From: Holophagaceae bacterium
Lineage (GTDB): Bacteria; Acidobacteriota; Holophagae; Holophagales; Holophagaceae
NCBI GenBank assembly: GCA_016710635.1
Contig: JADJVL010000008.1
Span: 124,001-188,000 of the forward strand
Direction of reading: 5' to 3'
Length of the DNA: 64,000 nucleotides
Positions 19,033-28,242 of the stretch are shown here, piece by piece. How positions within the stretch are numbered: the first letter of the stretch is position 1; every line of letters begins with the position of its first letter. A program made the translations under genes and the position numbers. The notes under the pieces are model-generated. The model saw only the letters and a program-made list of their open reading frames with translations, searched no databases and was not told where the DNA came from.

Positions 19033-21024
19033 TCAGGATCGTAACAGGCTCTCCCGGATGACGAGGGCGGTCCGGCGGCTCAGGCGGCGGGCGATGAGGA
19101 TGGGCTCGAAGCCGTCCCGGACGAGGTGCAGGCCCGCGGCGCTGCGGGCGGTCTCGGCGCCCTTCACGGCGATGCCGCAATCGCTCTTGGCCAGGACCAT
19201 GGCGTCGTTCACGCCGTCCCCCACGAAGCCCACGACCTTGCCTTCGGCCTTGAGGGCCTTGAGGGCCTCGGACTTGCCTTCCGGGGAGCAGCCGGATTTC
19301 CAGCCCTTCAGGGACATGGCCTCCGCAGTGGCCTTCACCGGCTCCTCCCGGTCGCCGCTCCAGAGGTGCAGGGTGAGGTCGTCGTTCTCCAGGGCCCGCA
19401 GGACCAGCAGCACGTCGGGCCGCCGCTCGTCGGCGAGGTGGATGAGCCCCTGCAGCTTCTCGTCCTCGGCGAGGCCCACCACCGTGGTGCCCTCCCGGAG
19501 GGGCGGCGTCTCGATGCCCAGGAAGTCCACGCTGCCCAGGCGGTAGTGCCGGCCCCGGACCTTACCGGAGAGTCCGCCCGCCTGGGTCTTGAACTCGTAG
19601 ACCTCCGAGCGCGAATGGCGGGGCGCCGCGTTGCGGATGCCCCGCGCGATGGGATGGACGGAATCCTGCTCCAGGGCGCCGGCGATGGCGAGGATGTCCT
19701 CCTCGCTCATGTCGCCGAGGACCTGGACCTGCTGCACCACCGGCTGGCCCTTGGTGATGGTCCCGGTCTTGTCGAAGGCCAGGTCCGTGAGGCGGCCCAG
19801 GGCCTCGAAGGAGGCCAGGTCCTTCACCACCATGCCCCGGCGCGCCGCGGTGCCCAGGGCCATGGACATGGCGAGGGGCGTGGCGAGGCCCAGGGCGCAG
19901 GGGCAGGCCACCACCAGGACCGTGACCGCGGGCCGCCAGGCTTCCGCGAAGCTGCCCTTGGTGAACCACCAGCCCGCCAGGGTGAGGAGGGCAAGCACCA
20001 GGATGGTGGGCACGAAGACGGCGCTCACCTTGTCCGCCAGATCCTGCAGGGGCGGCCGGGAGGCCTGGGCCTGGGCCACCACGGAGGCCATGCGGGAAAG
20101 GAAGGTGTTCCGGCCCGTGGCCTCCACCCGCACGGTGATGGGCGTGCCGTGGACCAGCGTGCCCGCGATGACGGGATCGCCGGGTCCCTTGGGGACCGGC
20201 AGGGGCTCGCCGTTGAACAGGGTCGTCTGGATCTCGGCGTAGCCCTCCACCACCGTGCCGTCCGCGGGGATGGCCATGCCGGGCTTCACCCGCACCAGGT
20301 CGCCGATGTTCAGGTCCCCCACCGGCACTTCCTTCTCCCCGCCGCCGATCTCCGCCGGAGGCAGCCAGGTGGCGGTGGGCGGGGCGAGGCGCAGCAGGCC
20401 CCGCAGGCTTTCCGCGGCGCGGGTCCGGGCCTTGGCCTCCAGGTAGCGGCCCACCAGGAGGAAGGCCACCAGGCCGGCGGCGGTTTCGAAGGAGAGGTGC
20501 CGGGCCAGCCCCGGATCCAGGGGCTGGGCGGGCCAGACCCACTCCGCTAGCCCGAAGGCCCAGGCGGTGAAGGCGCCGAGGGCCACCAGGGTGTCCAGGG
20601 AGGTCCGGCCCTGGGCGGCCTGGGCGAAGGCCCCGGCGAAGATGCCCCGGCCCGCGTAGAAGACCACCGCCATGGAAAGTCCCAGCTGGAGCCACGGCGA
20701 GAGGTGAAAGGGCAGCCAGGGCAGCATGTCCACCAGCAGCGGCGCGGCGAGGACCACCGCCAGGGTCATGCGCAGGCGCAGCTCGATCAAAGGGTCGTCC
20801 ACCGGCGTCTCCACGGCGCCTTCGGTCACGAGGGCATAGCCCGCCGCGGAGACGGCCCGGGACAGGGCCTCCTCGCTGACGCCGTCGTAGCTGACCCGGG
20901 CCTCCTCCATGGCGAGGTTGACGGTCGCGTCCTGGACCCCCGCCACGCCCTTGAGCGCCTTCTCCACATGGTTCACGCAACTCGCGCAGGTCATGCCGCG
21001 GACGGGGAAGGTGACGGTCTTCAT
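19033..21024 (-). CDS. Copper-type P1B ATPase, C-terminally short
   Basis: 663 residues. One N-terminal HMA domain (GMTCASC, residues 9-15), membrane helices, the A-domain (GEPLPV), the CPC ion motif (ACPCALGLATP), the phosphorylation site DKTGT, SVHPIA and the GDGVNDAMVLAKSD hinge are all present. It stops soon after the last P-domain helix (RRTALVIRESLLRS), where CopA proteins normally continue into two more helices with the YN and MxxSS copper ligands. It may be truncated and non-functional, or unusually short. Confidence 0.8.
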   Translation of the reverse strand: MKTVTFPVRGMTCASCVNHVEKALKGVAGVQDATVNLAMEEARVSYDGVSEEALSRAVSAAGYALVTEGAVETPVDDPLIELRLRMTLAVVLAAPLLVDMLPWLPFHLSPWLQLGLSMAVVFYAGRGIFAGAFAQAAQGRTSLDTLVALGAFTAWAFGLAEWVWPAQPLDPGLARHLSFETAAGLVAFLLVGRYLEAKARTRAAESLRGLLRLAPPTATWLPPAEIGGGEKEVPVGDLNIGDLVRVKPGMAIPADGTVVEGYAEIQTTLFNGEPLPVPKGPGDPVIAGTLVHGTPITVRVEATGRNTFLSRMASVVAQAQASRPPLQDLADKVSAVFVPTILVLALLTLAGWWFTKGSFAEAWRPAVTVLVVACPCALGLATPLAMSMALGTAARRGMVVKDLASFEALGRLTDLAFDKTGTITKGQPVVQQVQVLGDMSEEDILAIAGALEQDSVHPIARGIRNAAPRHSRSEVYEFKTQAGGLSGKVRGRHYRLGSVDFLGIETPPLREGTTVVGLAEDEKLQGLIHLADERRPDVLLVLRALENDDLTLHLWSGDREEPVKATAEAMSLKGWKSGCSPEGKSEALKALKAEGKVVGFVGDGVNDAMVLAKSDCGIAVKGAETARSAAGLHLVRDGFEPILIARRLSRRTALVIRESLLRS

Positions 21025-21170
21025 CGAGGACCTTTCGGGGGGGCTGCCCGTAGCTTAGCCGCCTTCCCGCGGCCCGCGGCGGCCCCGGGCCGGGCCGGGC
21101 CCTGGGGTCCCGTCCCGGGCGTGCCCAAGGGGGCCGATCCATGCTATTCCTGGAGCATTGCGGAGCCTCC

Positions 21171-21578
21171 ATGCCGTCCCTGCTCGAATACGTCTTTGCC
21201 TACATCCTGGCCGCCGTCCTGCTCTTCCAGGGCCTGCACCTCTTCCAGGAGACGGAAGCGCCCCTCGGCACCCTGCCGGAGGAGGCCGCCCAGGCCACCG
21301 GCGCCAGCCAGAAGTGGGGCGCGGCCCTGATGACCTGGGCCTGCTTCGCCCTGGGCACCGGCCTCCTCAGCCACGCCTACGGCTGGTTCGCCTCCGCCGT
21401 CCTGCCCATGCGCAATGTCGGCCTCATCCTCCTGGCGGCCTACGGCGCCTGGGTGGTCTTCGCCGGCCGCAGCGTCGAGTTCCTGGGCAAGCCCAGCGCG
21501 GACGACCACCACGGCCACGCCGCGGATCATGGCCACGCCGCGGATCACGGCCACGCCGCGGACCACGGCCACCACTAG
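21171..21578 (+). CDS. Membrane protein with His-rich C-terminal repeats
   Basis: 135 residues from ATG 21171 (GGAG six bases upstream; an in-frame ATG at 21141 is less likely). Three hydrophobic segments (residues about 5-20, 45-65, 73-93). The tail consists of DHGHAA repeats encoded by an 18-bp tandem repeat (about 21513-21572) and would bind metal. It is divergent from the copper ATPase gene. I do not recognise a family. Confidence 0.65.
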   Translation: MPSLLEYVFAYILAAVLLFQGLHLFQETEAPLGTLPEEAAQATGASQKWGAALMTWACFALGTGLLSHAYGWFASAVLPMRNVGLILLAAYGAWVVFAGRSVEFLGKPSADDHHGHAADHGHAADHGHAADHGHH

Positions 21579-21600
21579 CGCGGGCCTTTCCCGTTCCGTC

Positions 21601-21628
21601 AAAGGCAGCAGCTCCTGCTGCCTTTTTT
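21601..21628 (+). terminator. Rho-independent terminator
   Basis: AAAGGCAGCAG, loop CTC, CTGCTGCCTTT, followed by more T. It is a perfect 11-base stem 22 bases after the His-rich protein gene. Confidence 0.9.
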
Positions 21629-21675
21629 GGCTTCTTCCGATAAGTTGACTGACCCGGTTTGAATTAGGAATCCCC

Positions 21676-22449
21676 ATGGCCAACCGCCCCGTCGATCTGG
21701 AAAACGCCGCCGCGAAGGCGAAGTACGACGCCTGGATCGCGGGCATCGACGCCCGCATCCGCGACCCGAAGGTGGACCGCAACGAGCTCTGCATCGAGCT
21801 GTGCCGGTCCTTCTACGGCATCCCCGACGCGCCGCGCAACATCCACGACGAAGTCATGCTCCTCAACTTCGATCCCCGCAACGCCACCCTGGAGGCCGAG
21901 TACTACAGCGAACTCATCCTCGAGAAGTGGACGCCGGTGAAGCCGCTCCTGTGGCTCTGGCAGATGTTCGACAACTCGCCCCTCAACGCCAACGTCTGGC
22001 TGGGCCTGAAGTTCCGCGCCATGCTTGCGCCCCACATCCTGAAGCGGTGCGGCAAGAACGTGAAGTTCTTCACCGGCGTCGAGTTCAGCTTCGGCTACAA
22101 CGTCAGCATCGACGACGACACCATCGTCCACCGCTTCGTGCTGCTGGACGACCGGGGCACCATCACCATCGGCAAGGGCGCCAGCGTCAGCGACTACGCC
22201 AATGTCTACAGCCACTGGCACGAGCTCGTGGATCCCCGGAACGTGCACCTGGGCGACACAGTGATCGGCTACTTCGCCCGGGTGGCCTACCACGCCACCG
22301 TGCTGAGCGGCACCAAGGTCGGCGAGTGGGCCATGGTGGGCACCTTCGGCCTCGTCACCAAGGACCTCGACGACTACAACGTGGCCATCGGCCTGCCCGC
22401 CCACGCCAAGCGTCTCAAGCCCGACGCCCCGGACGCGGCCCGGAACTGA
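21676..22449 (+). CDS. Hexapeptide-repeat (left-handed beta-helix) acyltransferase
   Basis: 257 residues. A helical N-terminal half (RNIHDEVMLLNFDPRN) precedes a region with hexapeptide-type repeats (VSIDDDTIVHR, ITIGKGASVSDYANVYSH, VHLGDTVIGYFARVAYHATVLSGTKVGEWAMVG) as in maltose/galactoside-type acetyltransferases. The acceptor cannot be predicted. A strong terminator lies upstream, so it has its own promoter. Confidence 0.8.
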   Translation: MANRPVDLENAAAKAKYDAWIAGIDARIRDPKVDRNELCIELCRSFYGIPDAPRNIHDEVMLLNFDPRNATLEAEYYSELILEKWTPVKPLLWLWQMFDNSPLNANVWLGLKFRAMLAPHILKRCGKNVKFFTGVEFSFGYNVSIDDDTIVHRFVLLDDRGTITIGKGASVSDYANVYSHWHELVDPRNVHLGDTVIGYFARVAYHATVLSGTKVGEWAMVGTFGLVTKDLDDYNVAIGLPAHAKRLKPDAPDAARN

Positions 22450-22785
22450 AGCGGTAGGGGCCCTTTCCGACCCAAAGGTCCTGATCATTTCGAAGGAGCT
22501 GGGAAATCCTTCTGATGGACCTGGCCCCGGCCTTCCGGCGGCCTTGTCGGGCTAGTGCTGCCCTGCCGCCGTTTATGCGGTGGCTCAGAACCTGCATGGA
22601 TCCGACTGGGAGTCCCCGCAGGAAACGATAGACCCAAGCTTCACGGAGGACCGCGCCCCGTTGGCCGGCCTCGCGCAGCGCATGTCCAGGCCGCCTCCAG
22701 GCGAGGCTGCGATTGGGGTGGACTCGTCGCTTAATTCGTCTTTTTTGCCCACTGTCACGCCCGGCCCTTGCATTCGAGGCATTCC
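22450..22785. other. Intergenic region without recognisable gene
   Basis: 336 bases. There is an AAGGAG at about 22493 without a sensible ORF, and a T run at 22740-22746. An ORF open through it (from 22580) is only an upstream extension of the next gene and lacks coding character. Confidence 0.4.
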
Positions 22786-23368
22786 ATGGACACCCCGCAC
22801 CTTCGTCATCGCCGTTCATCCCACGCACCTGGGCGCCGAGGCGGCGATCCAGGAGCTCCACAAGGCCGGCTTCGAGATGAAGAAGCTGTCCATCATCGGC
22901 CGGGACTACCACACGGACGAGCACGTGGTCGGCTACTACAACCTCGGCGACCGGATGCAGGTGTGGGGCCGGACCGGCGCCTTCTGGGGAGGCCTGTGGG
23001 GCTCTTCTTCGGCTCCGCCTTCTTCTTCATCCCGGGCCTGGGGCCCCTGCTGGTGGGGGCCCCTGGTGACCTGGATCGTCGGGGCCCTCGAGGGCGCGGT
23101 GGTGGTCGGCGGCCTGAGCGCCCTGGGCGCGGGCCTCTATGGCCTGGGCATCCCGAAGGACAGCATCCTGCGCTACGAGTCCGCGCTGAAGATCGGCAAG
23201 TTCGTGCTCATCGCCCGCGGCTCCCAGGAGGACACGGCCCTGGCCCGGGCCATCCTGGCCCATACCGCGCACGAAGCCCTGGAGCACCACCCACAGGGCT
23301 TCCTCACCGACCGGCCGGCGATCGGCCTGCCCGCCGGGGCCAGCCCGGCCGCCCACATCCTCGAATGA
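22786..23368 (+). pseudogene. YflT/general-stress-type membrane protein with three apparent indels
   Basis: Starts at ATG 22786 with GAGG upstream. The expected N-terminus MDT(R)TFVIAVHPTHLG needs one C removed from CCCC at 22793-22796. The middle should read GLWGLFFGSAFFFIPGLGPLLVGG but is split by a missing base near 23002 and an extra G near 23060. The remainder (VTWIVGALEGAVVVGGLSALGAGLYGLGIPKDSILRYE) is intact. The fold (short alpha/beta domain, glycine-rich hydrophobic hairpin, then alpha/beta) matches stress proteins of the DUF1269/YflT sort. Three indels in 580 bases look more like sequencing error than decay. Confidence 0.6.
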
Positions 23369-23578
23369 CCCTTCCCCGACACGGAGATTCCCTCATGCCC
23401 GCTGGCACCCTGCACGAACCCATCCATCAGCTCCAGCCCCGCCTGGCCCGCAGGCGGGAGGACCCCACCGTCCACCCTGCCGCCCAGGCTTCCGTCCAGC
23501 CTTTCGCCCCGCAGGCCCCAGGTGTGATGTGGTGCCGGGGCCAATCCTGGGTACGCTGGGAGTTTTCAATGGACGACC

Positions 23579-24553
23579 ATGCGCCTCGACCTGACTCGCC
23601 TTCCTGACCCTGCCCTCCTGGGCCCCGCCCTCCTGGGCCAAGCCCCCGCCGCGCCGCCGGCGGCTCCGCGCCTGGCGGAGGAGCTCAAGGCCATCCAGGC
23701 CCTCAAGGCCCAGGATCCCGCGGAGGCCTTCGCCCGCGCCAAGGCCCTGCTGCCCGCCGCAAGGCCGGCCTTCGACCGCACCAGCCTGCAGACCACCTTC
23801 GCCGGCATCCGGGAATGGAATGTCCACCTCGACGCCTACCAGCTCGCCTATGACAGCGGCGTGGCCTGCGGCCGCTTCGAGGAGGCCCGGGAGGTGGCCG
23901 GCAAGGGCCGGGAGCTGGCCCAGGCCCTGGAGAAGGAGGCCGCCGGTGGCTTCGCCGCCTACAAGGCCATGTGGGACAAGGCCGGGGAGGAATCCCTCCA
24001 GGCCCTCGCCGAACTGAAGGCCCTGGAGGCCAAGGTCGCCGCGGACAAGCAGGCCGTGGTCGCGCCGCCGCCCGCCAAGCCCGACCCCAAGCAGTCCTTC
24101 GACGAGGCGAATTTCGAGCTGATGCGCCGGGCGGAGGCCGAGCAGAAGAAGGCCCAGGACGTGCAGCGCCTGGCCTTCCTGAAGTCCAACGAGACCACCT
24201 TCAAGGAGAACGTGGAGAAGGCGCGGAAGGCGATGGCGCCCCTCGAGCGCCCCACGAAGGACCTCCAGGGCCGTACCGCCGCCTTCGACGCCGCCGTGGC
24301 CCAGTGGGACAAGTACCTCAAGGAGGAGTCCGAGGACATCGCCGGGAAGTACAAGGGCAACAAGGCCCTCTACGCCGCCGGCCTCCTGCGGGGCGTCGCC
24401 CCCAAGCCCGACGACACGGGCGCCGCCCTGGTGGCGCTGCACCGGGCGGTGGTGCTGGATCCGAAGAATCCGGCCATCTCCAAGCGCATCGCCCAGCTCC
24501 AGGGGAAGGCCTCCGCGGCGCCGGCGCCGACCCGGAAGACCCGGAAAGGCTGA
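23579..24553 (+). CDS. Exported coiled-coil/TPR-like hypothetical protein
   Basis: 324 residues; Ala-rich start that resembles a damaged signal peptide (ALLGPALLGQAPAAPP), then long helices with heptad character (about 30-250) and a C-terminal TPR-like segment (ALVALHRAVVLDPKNPAISKRIAQLQ). No catalytic motif. The start is uncertain: the best ribosome site (GGGAG at 23556) points to an ATG at 23568 in another frame. Function unknown. Confidence 0.6.
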   Translation: MRLDLTRLPDPALLGPALLGQAPAAPPAAPRLAEELKAIQALKAQDPAEAFARAKALLPAARPAFDRTSLQTTFAGIREWNVHLDAYQLAYDSGVACGRFEEAREVAGKGRELAQALEKEAAGGFAAYKAMWDKAGEESLQALAELKALEAKVAADKQAVVAPPPAKPDPKQSFDEANFELMRRAEAEQKKAQDVQRLAFLKSNETTFKENVEKARKAMAPLERPTKDLQGRTAAFDAAVAQWDKYLKEESEDIAGKYKGNKALYAAGLLRGVAPKPDDTGAALVALHRAVVLDPKNPAISKRIAQLQGKASAAPAPTRKTRKG

Positions 24554-24559
24554 ACCCTC

Positions 24560-26047
24560 CTAGCGGGCCAGCTCCTCCAGGTAGTCCACGTAGGAGCGCA
24601 CGGCGTCGTCGAAGCCCCGCAATTTGGGGTTCGAGCTTTCGATGAGCAGGTACTCGTCCGGCGCGTGGGCGCCGCTGCCGTGGCCCAGGCCGAAGTGCCC
24701 GCTGGGCAGGTTCAGGGGCGCGCCGGTGAAGACCCAGCCCGGGTAGGAGCCCGCGTTGCGGGGCCAGAGGGGCGCGTCCATGCCGTACTGCTTGTAGGTG
24801 GCGATCTGCTTCTGGATGAGGGGCGCGTCGGGGGCGGTCTGGGTGGGGTCGTAGCCGCCGCTGGGCACCACGGCGATGTCGCCGAAGCCGCGCTTGGCGA
24901 GGTGGGACTTGAGGGCGGCGACGGCGCCGTCGAAGGTCATGCCGGGCACGAGGCGCAGGTCCAGCTTGGCCACGGCGCGGTGGGGCAGGACGGTCTTGCC
25001 GCCGGGGCCGGTGTACCCCGCCACCAGGCCTTCGATGTTCACCGTGGGCCTGGAGACGAGGTTCACCAGGGACTGCCGCCAGGTGGCGTCGTGGGCCCAG
25101 GCCTTAACGCCGAGCTGCTTCTTGGCGTCGGCTTCGCTCTGGCGCCGGGCGGCCTCGTCGATCATCCGTGACTCGTCGGCGGAGAGGGGCCGGGCGGCGT
25201 CGGCGAAGCCGTCGATGGCGGGGTCGCCGTCGGCGGTGACGAGGGTGGCGAGGGCCTGCACGAGGTGGAAGCTGGGGCTGTCCAGGCGGGCCCGGTTGGC
25301 GGAGTGGACGTCCTTGGCGGGGCCCCGGCCCCAGGTGGCGCCGTCGGCGATGAGTTCGAGCTCGACGATGCCTTTGGCGCCGAGGGACACGGTGACTTCG
25401 CCATCGGAGCCCTGGCCGGCGCCGGGCATGAAGACGCCCATGGTCTTCGCCAGGGCGGCCTGGATGTCGGGGCGGCGCACGACCTGGGCGAAGTGGGGGG
25501 AGCCGATCTCCTCTTCGCCTTCGGCGACGAGGACGAGGTTGACGGGCAGCTTGCGGCCGGCGCCGCGGTAGGCGTGGAGGGCGGCGAGGAAGGCGGCCTC
25601 GGGCCCTTTCTGGTTCACGGCGCCGCGGCCCATCATGACCTTGCCGAAGCCGGGCTTGTCCACGATCCGTGCCTCCAACGGGGGCGAGGACCACTCCTTG
25701 GGATCGAACTGCTTCACGTCGTACATGAAGTAGAGCCCGACAGTCTTCGCCGCGCCGGCGTCCAGGGTGGCGAAGACGCCGGGCTTGCCGTCCGTGGCGA
25801 CCCGCTCCACGCGCTGGAACCCGGCCTCCTTCAGCAGCGCCATCATCCGCTCCGCCCCGGCTTCGGAATTAAGTCCCTCCGCCGCGATGCTCGGCAACGC
25901 AATCCAGTCCTGCAGCCGCTTCACCGACTCCGCGTGCCGAGCCCGGATCTGGTCATAGACCGGCTGCAGGGTGGCGTCCTTCGGGGTTTGCGCCACGAGG
26001 GACAGGGTGACGAGCGCGGGGACCATCACGAAGGCGGGAAGGCGCAT
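24560..26047 (-). CDS. Exported M20-family metallopeptidase homologue with altered metal ligands
   Basis: 495 residues from ATG 26047; GGAG upstream; signal peptide ending near SLVAQ. The M20 layout is clear: YFMYDVKQ, GRGAVNQKGP, EGEEEIGSPH, a dimerisation domain with DVHSANRA, and GHGSGAHAPDEY. Compared with carnosinase-type enzymes, the first His ligand (GHxD) is Met and the bridging Asp of GRGxxDxKG is Asn; the catalytic Glu and the last His remain. It may belong to a divergent subgroup with different metal use. Confidence 0.8.
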   Translation of the reverse strand: MRLPAFVMVPALVTLSLVAQTPKDATLQPVYDQIRARHAESVKRLQDWIALPSIAAEGLNSEAGAERMMALLKEAGFQRVERVATDGKPGVFATLDAGAAKTVGLYFMYDVKQFDPKEWSSPPLEARIVDKPGFGKVMMGRGAVNQKGPEAAFLAALHAYRGAGRKLPVNLVLVAEGEEEIGSPHFAQVVRRPDIQAALAKTMGVFMPGAGQGSDGEVTVSLGAKGIVELELIADGATWGRGPAKDVHSANRARLDSPSFHLVQALATLVTADGDPAIDGFADAARPLSADESRMIDEAARRQSEADAKKQLGVKAWAHDATWRQSLVNLVSRPTVNIEGLVAGYTGPGGKTVLPHRAVAKLDLRLVPGMTFDGAVAALKSHLAKRGFGDIAVVPSGGYDPTQTAPDAPLIQKQIATYKQYGMDAPLWPRNAGSYPGWVFTGAPLNLPSGHFGLGHGSGAHAPDEYLLIESSNPKLRGFDDAVRSYVDYLEELAR

Positions 26048-26426
26048 GGGGGACTCCAGTTGGGGAAGGGTGGGGTTATCTTGCGCTCGGGGTAGGTGGA
26101 CGGCCAGCGGGGAGGGCGGTTGGCGAGGCAATTCAGGCCGGACAGGCAGCGTGGAGGGCGAATAGCATGGTGGGCGATGAAAGCCCGGATTCGAGACACA
26201 GCCCTTTCTCAGGCCACTGCGAGTCGCGGGGTTCCTCTCGTCACTACCCGTCCTTGGCCGAGCGGTGCAGATCTTTCTGAACGGGCGTTCATCCGCCGAA
26301 TTCTCGGTTGGGTTTCTTCCCTGGCCTCGATAGTAAAGCAAAGTATTTTAACTTTGATTCATCTTTCAGTCTCGATTCGGCGGCCTCTAAATTGTCGCGT
26401 ACTGGTCGCATATTAAGGAGTGAGAC
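26048..26426. other. Intergenic boundary into low-GC patch
   Basis: 379 bases without a credible gene. Base composition falls sharply from about 26280 (TAAAGCAAAGTATTTTAAC), marking the left edge of an AT-rich accessory patch that runs to about 27800. Confidence 0.45.
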
Positions 26427-26445
26427 GTGGCTATGAAGAATTTCT

Positions 26446-26952
26446 TTGTTGGTCTTAATTTCTGCATTTTTGGCTCTTGGATGTCACAGAAGTCCGATGC
26501 CACCTAATTTCGGTACGACCAAATTAGGTATGACTAAATCTCAATTTAATGGGAGAATTTTCCCGGTTTTATATACCGGTGATATATCTCGTAGTATTGC
26601 AGATTATCCTGTCGATGGCCTTGAAATAGAGTACCCAAGAATTGCCGAGATACTACCTTCCGACGATATTCCAGCAGCGCTTATCCTCGACAATAACACT
26701 TCAGGACTGGTGACTAAGAAATTGGACTATATCCTTTTGCAACTTTCAAAAAACCCAAAACTTCTTTCAGTTTCCCAGATGAAAGAACAATATCCGATTG
26801 ATTTTTCAGAAGGTAATTTTCGAACCTCAAACGGTGCTATTCATGTGGTCGTGCTCCAAAAAAGTAAATCCGTTATTCACTTCATCTTTTTTCGGGACTT
26901 TGTCAGGGTATCTTTTCGAGGCAAAGATGCATTTTTCAAATATCCCAAATAG
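26446..26952 (+). CDS. Low-GC lipoprotein of unknown function (start probably 26427)
   Basis: 168 residues as an intact ORF from TTG 26446, with a lipobox (LALGC, residues 9-13). AAGGAG at 26415-26420 is ideally spaced from GTG 26427 and ATG 26433, which read MKNFF in a frame one base away; dropping one T from TTT at 26445-26447 gives MKNFLLVLISAFLALGC, a textbook lipoprotein signal. The mature part is 155 residues with no recognised domain. GC and codon use differ strongly from the surroundings, so it was probably acquired. Confidence 0.6.
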   Translation: MLVLISAFLALGCHRSPMPPNFGTTKLGMTKSQFNGRIFPVLYTGDISRSIADYPVDGLEIEYPRIAEILPSDDIPAALILDNNTSGLVTKKLDYILLQLSKNPKLLSVSQMKEQYPIDFSEGNFRTSNGAIHVVVLQKSKSVIHFIFFRDFVRVSFRGKDAFFKYPK

Positions 26953-27035
26953 GTCTAAGCCGTGATTCAAGCGGACCTCCAATGCCGGGCCGTTTAACTT
27001 TTTTCGTAAGGCAACCACTCACCCAAGGAGAAAGC

Positions 27036-27777
27036 ATGAACAGACTCTATTTCCCTCAGATCGCCATATGCCTTTGCACCTCGGCGTACTGCTTTTCGCA
27101 ATCGGTCCCAAATCTCGCCAATAAGAACCATTTCCGTATCGGGATCAGCTGATATTAAAATCAATCCAGATTTAATATATATAAATTTAGGTATTGAAAC
27201 CAGAAGGCCAAACCTTGATACGGCGAAGTCAGATAATGACCAATCAGTATTGAAATTGTTGGCTTTTCTCCGTGATTATGGAATAGCATCAAAGGGCATT
27301 CAAACAGGCATTTTGACTATAAACCCAGTATTCAGCAATTATGAAGAAAATAATATAAAATATTACAGTGTGGTTAAGACGTTTTCTATCACCATGCATT
27401 CAGCAGCCGCAATAGACAAGTTGATTTCTGGCTGCATAACGAATGGTGCGACTAACATTTATGGAATAGATTTTCGAACCTCTGAACTAAAAAAGTACAG
27501 AGAGCAAGCGAGAGATCTCGCCATTAAGGCAGCAAAAGAGAAGGCAGAAAAACTCTCATCTGCCCTTGGTGTGCAACTTGGTGCCGTTCACACCATTTCA
27601 GAAAACTCTTTTGGGGGTTCTTTTTACTGGTATCCAGGCTATTCATTTAATCGCAGCACAGGTGGTTCACAAGTTGTTCGCTCGTATGGAAACGCAGAGC
27701 CCGACACCAATACAACGGTTATGATCGGAGAAATCCCCGTCTCTGCTTCAGTAAATGTCACGTTTAAACTCAATTAA
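27036..27777 (+). pseudogene. SIMPL-domain (DUF541) exported protein, one frameshift
   Basis: AAGGAG precedes ATG 27036. The signal peptide (MNRLYFPQIAICLCTSAYCFSQ) runs to an apparent stop at 27150. One base removed from AATAA at 27120-27124 restores RTISVSGSADIKINPDLIYINLGIETRRP, the SIMPL-domain start, which continues in the frame of the 27250-27777 ORF (YREQARDLAIKAAKEKAEKLSSALGV). SIMPL proteins are periplasmic with unclear roles. It is low-GC and likely cotransferred with the lipoprotein before it. Confidence 0.7.
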
Positions 27778-27806
27778 CCAATGATTAATCAATTTTGTTA
27801 AGTCGG

Positions 27807-27838
27807 GTAAGCCTGGGTGATCACTCACCCAGGCTTAC
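27807..27838. repeat. Perfect 14-bp inverted repeat
   Basis: GTAAGCCTGGGTGA, loop TCAC, TCACCCAGGCTTAC. It lies 30 bases after the SIMPL gene and could stop transcription, but no T tract follows. It is part of an approximately 80-base segment that has a diverged second copy at about 28452-28535. Confidence 0.6.
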
Positions 27839-28032
27839 CACAGATCCGGGCATGCGCTGTTGACGCATCTGGCTCCCCGACTCTTCGCCGCTCAGTGTCT
27901 GGGTAGAACTTGGATCGTCATGGCTGCTCAGAGTTTCAGTGGCCGTTGGGCCTTAGGCTGACTCAATTCGTTTCTAGGTGGTTCCATGTTGCTAAACTCA
28001 GGCTCCCACCATGGATTATCCGGAGGCGGGCC

Positions 28033-28242
28033 ATGAATTTCACCATCCAGAACGAACAAGAAGACGATGGCCGTTGGTTGGCTGAGGTTCCCGAATTGCC
28101 CGGTGTCATGGCCTACGGTTCCACCGCTGAAGAGGCCATGTCCAAGGCGGAGGTTCTTGCGCTTCGCGTCATCGCCGACCGTCTTGAGCACGGCGAAAGC
28201 CGCGCCGTGAGCATTCAGATCACCGTTGATTCCGTTGCATGA
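28033..28242 (+). CDS. hicB: HicB-family antitoxin
   Basis: 69 residues: MNFTIQNEQEDDGRWLAEVPELPGVMAYGSTAEEAMSKAE reads as the degenerate RNase H-like HicB domain (GRWLAEVPELPGV, then TAEEA). No DNA-binding extension is present. GGAGG lies 8 bases before the ATG. The stop overlaps the start of a HicA-like gene (ATGA), the usual coupling of this pair. Confidence 0.85.
   Translation: MNFTIQNEQEDDGRWLAEVPELPGVMAYGSTAEEAMSKAEVLALRVIADRLEHGESRAVSIQITVDSVA

Noticed and set aside
23395..23607. Small ORF beginning MPAGTLHEPIHQLQPRL
   Set aside because: It has a weak ribosome site, but overlaps the next gene and shows no fold or conservation clue; not enough support.
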